Source of the DNA: CAZSBB01 sp964605235
GTDB taxonomy: Bacteria; Planctomycetota; Phycisphaerae; Phycisphaerales; Phycisphaeraceae
Assembly (NCBI GenBank): GCA_964605235.1
Contig: CAZSBB010000067.1
Location: 1 to 15,094, forward strand
Reading direction: 5' to 3'
DNA length: 15,094 bases
Under the pieces are notes generated by a model, which worked only from the letters and a program-made list of their open reading frames with translations, did no database searches and was not told where the DNA came from. Shown here in pieces: positions 14,904-15,094 of the stretch (position 1 is the first letter of the stretch; every line of letters begins with the position of its first letter). A program made the translations under genes and the position numbers.

Positions 14904-14981
14904 CCGACGACTGGCTTCGTCGGCTCGGATGACGTCCTGATCCGCCGCGCGATCCTCCGAGCCGCCCACGCCAGTGGGCGG
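14904..14981. other. Cluster of three interlocking hairpins
   Basis: Three perfect inverted repeats follow one another. CCGACGA (14904-14910) pairs with TCGTCGG (14917-14923), loop 6 nt. GGCTCGGA (14922-14929) pairs with TCCGAGCC (14956-14963), loop 26 nt. CCGCCCAC (14962-14969) pairs with GTGGGCGG (14974-14981), loop GCCA. The middle stem shares two bases with each neighbour. This could be a structured RNA, a folded recombination site, or part of a small repeat element. It lies upstream of the DUF2726 promoter, so it is not in that gene's expected leader. Confidence 0.5.
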
Positions 14982-15052
14982 GTGCTCCGCGCGCCCGGAC
15001 CGACCCTGAACATCCCCCCTTGCCCTGCCTCCTGCAGTGCGTTGTTGAACTC

Positions 15053-15091
15053 CAATAGAAATGACAGGGCTTGCTTTCAATAGAAGTGTCA
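15053..15091. repeat. Two 14-nt direct repeats, possible insertion sequence end
   Basis: CAATAGAAATGACA (15053-15066) and CAATAGAAGTGTCA (15078-15091) agree at 12 of 14 positions with a 25-nt period. On the other strand they read TGWCAYTTCTATTG. Repeated end motifs containing TGACA/TGTCA are typical of the termini of IS21- and IS481-like elements carrying an rve integrase. No transposase is visible inside the window, so the element would continue to the right of the edge. Confidence 0.45.
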
Positions 15092-15094
15092 CCT

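Larger units (their letters stand above)
14753..15094. other. Non-coding right-edge stretch
   Basis: No convincing gene is seen in these 342 bases. They hold the ribosome site and probable promoter of the DUF2726 gene, a cluster of three perfect inverted repeats (14904-14981), and two direct repeats at the very end (15053-15091). Short open frames here have odd composition and no recognisable motifs. Confidence 0.6.

Noticed and set aside
14828..15055. 75-aa minus-strand frame starting at TTG
   Set aside because: No ribosome site, odd composition, and it runs across the perfect hairpins, which better explain the sequence.

Overview
The window reads as chromosomal DNA from a GC-rich bacterium, most likely a member of the PVC group (Planctomycetota, perhaps Phycisphaerae-like, or Verrucomicrobiota). 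The grounds are the secreted PQQ-type beta-propeller opening with DWPQWRGP and fused to a LamG-like domain, the zinc-ribbon plus DUF6159 membrane protein, the large secreted parallel beta-helix protein, and the mix of FAD_oxidored, TIM-barrel sugar isomerase and phytanoyl-CoA dioxygenase families. This assignment rests on family resemblance only; there is no rRNA in the window.

Layout. The left edge holds the last codons of an unidentified gene, then a REP-associated tyrosine transposase (RAYT) framed by two inverted copies of a 22-nt palindromic element (76-97 and 666-687). Convergent to it is a 1120-aa secreted twin beta-helix protein. A 239-bp divergent spacer leads to a plus-strand run: PQQ propeller-LamG protein, a twin-DUF1566 lipoprotein-like or secreted protein ending in two EF-hand loops, and a TIM-barrel sugar isomerase/epimerase-like protein. 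On the minus strand lie tRNA-Ser(UGA), with four helically phased A-tracts at its 3' side, and a FAD-dependent oxidoreductase. The plus strand then carries the zinc-ribbon DUF6159 membrane protein, a second RAYT-like gene 3 nt behind it, and a phytanoyl-CoA dioxygenase-like protein. A short membrane-anchored DUF2726 protein faces back on the minus strand. The last 340 bp are non-coding, rich in hairpins, and end in two 14-nt direct repeats that look like the end of an insertion sequence continuing beyond the window.

How the genes may work together. The three exported proteins (beta-helix, PQQ-LamG, DUF1566-EF) look like surface or periplasmic binding or scaffold proteins. Together with the isomerase, oxidoreductase and dioxygenase they would fit a lifestyle based on complex carbohydrates, but nothing here proves a shared pathway. 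No defence system, CRISPR array or clear biosynthetic cluster is visible. The most distinctive signals are the RAYT/REP pair, the second RAYT that appears translationally coupled to a membrane-protein gene without visible REPs, the phased A-tracts beside the tRNA, and the structured right edge. No unambiguous new system is seen.
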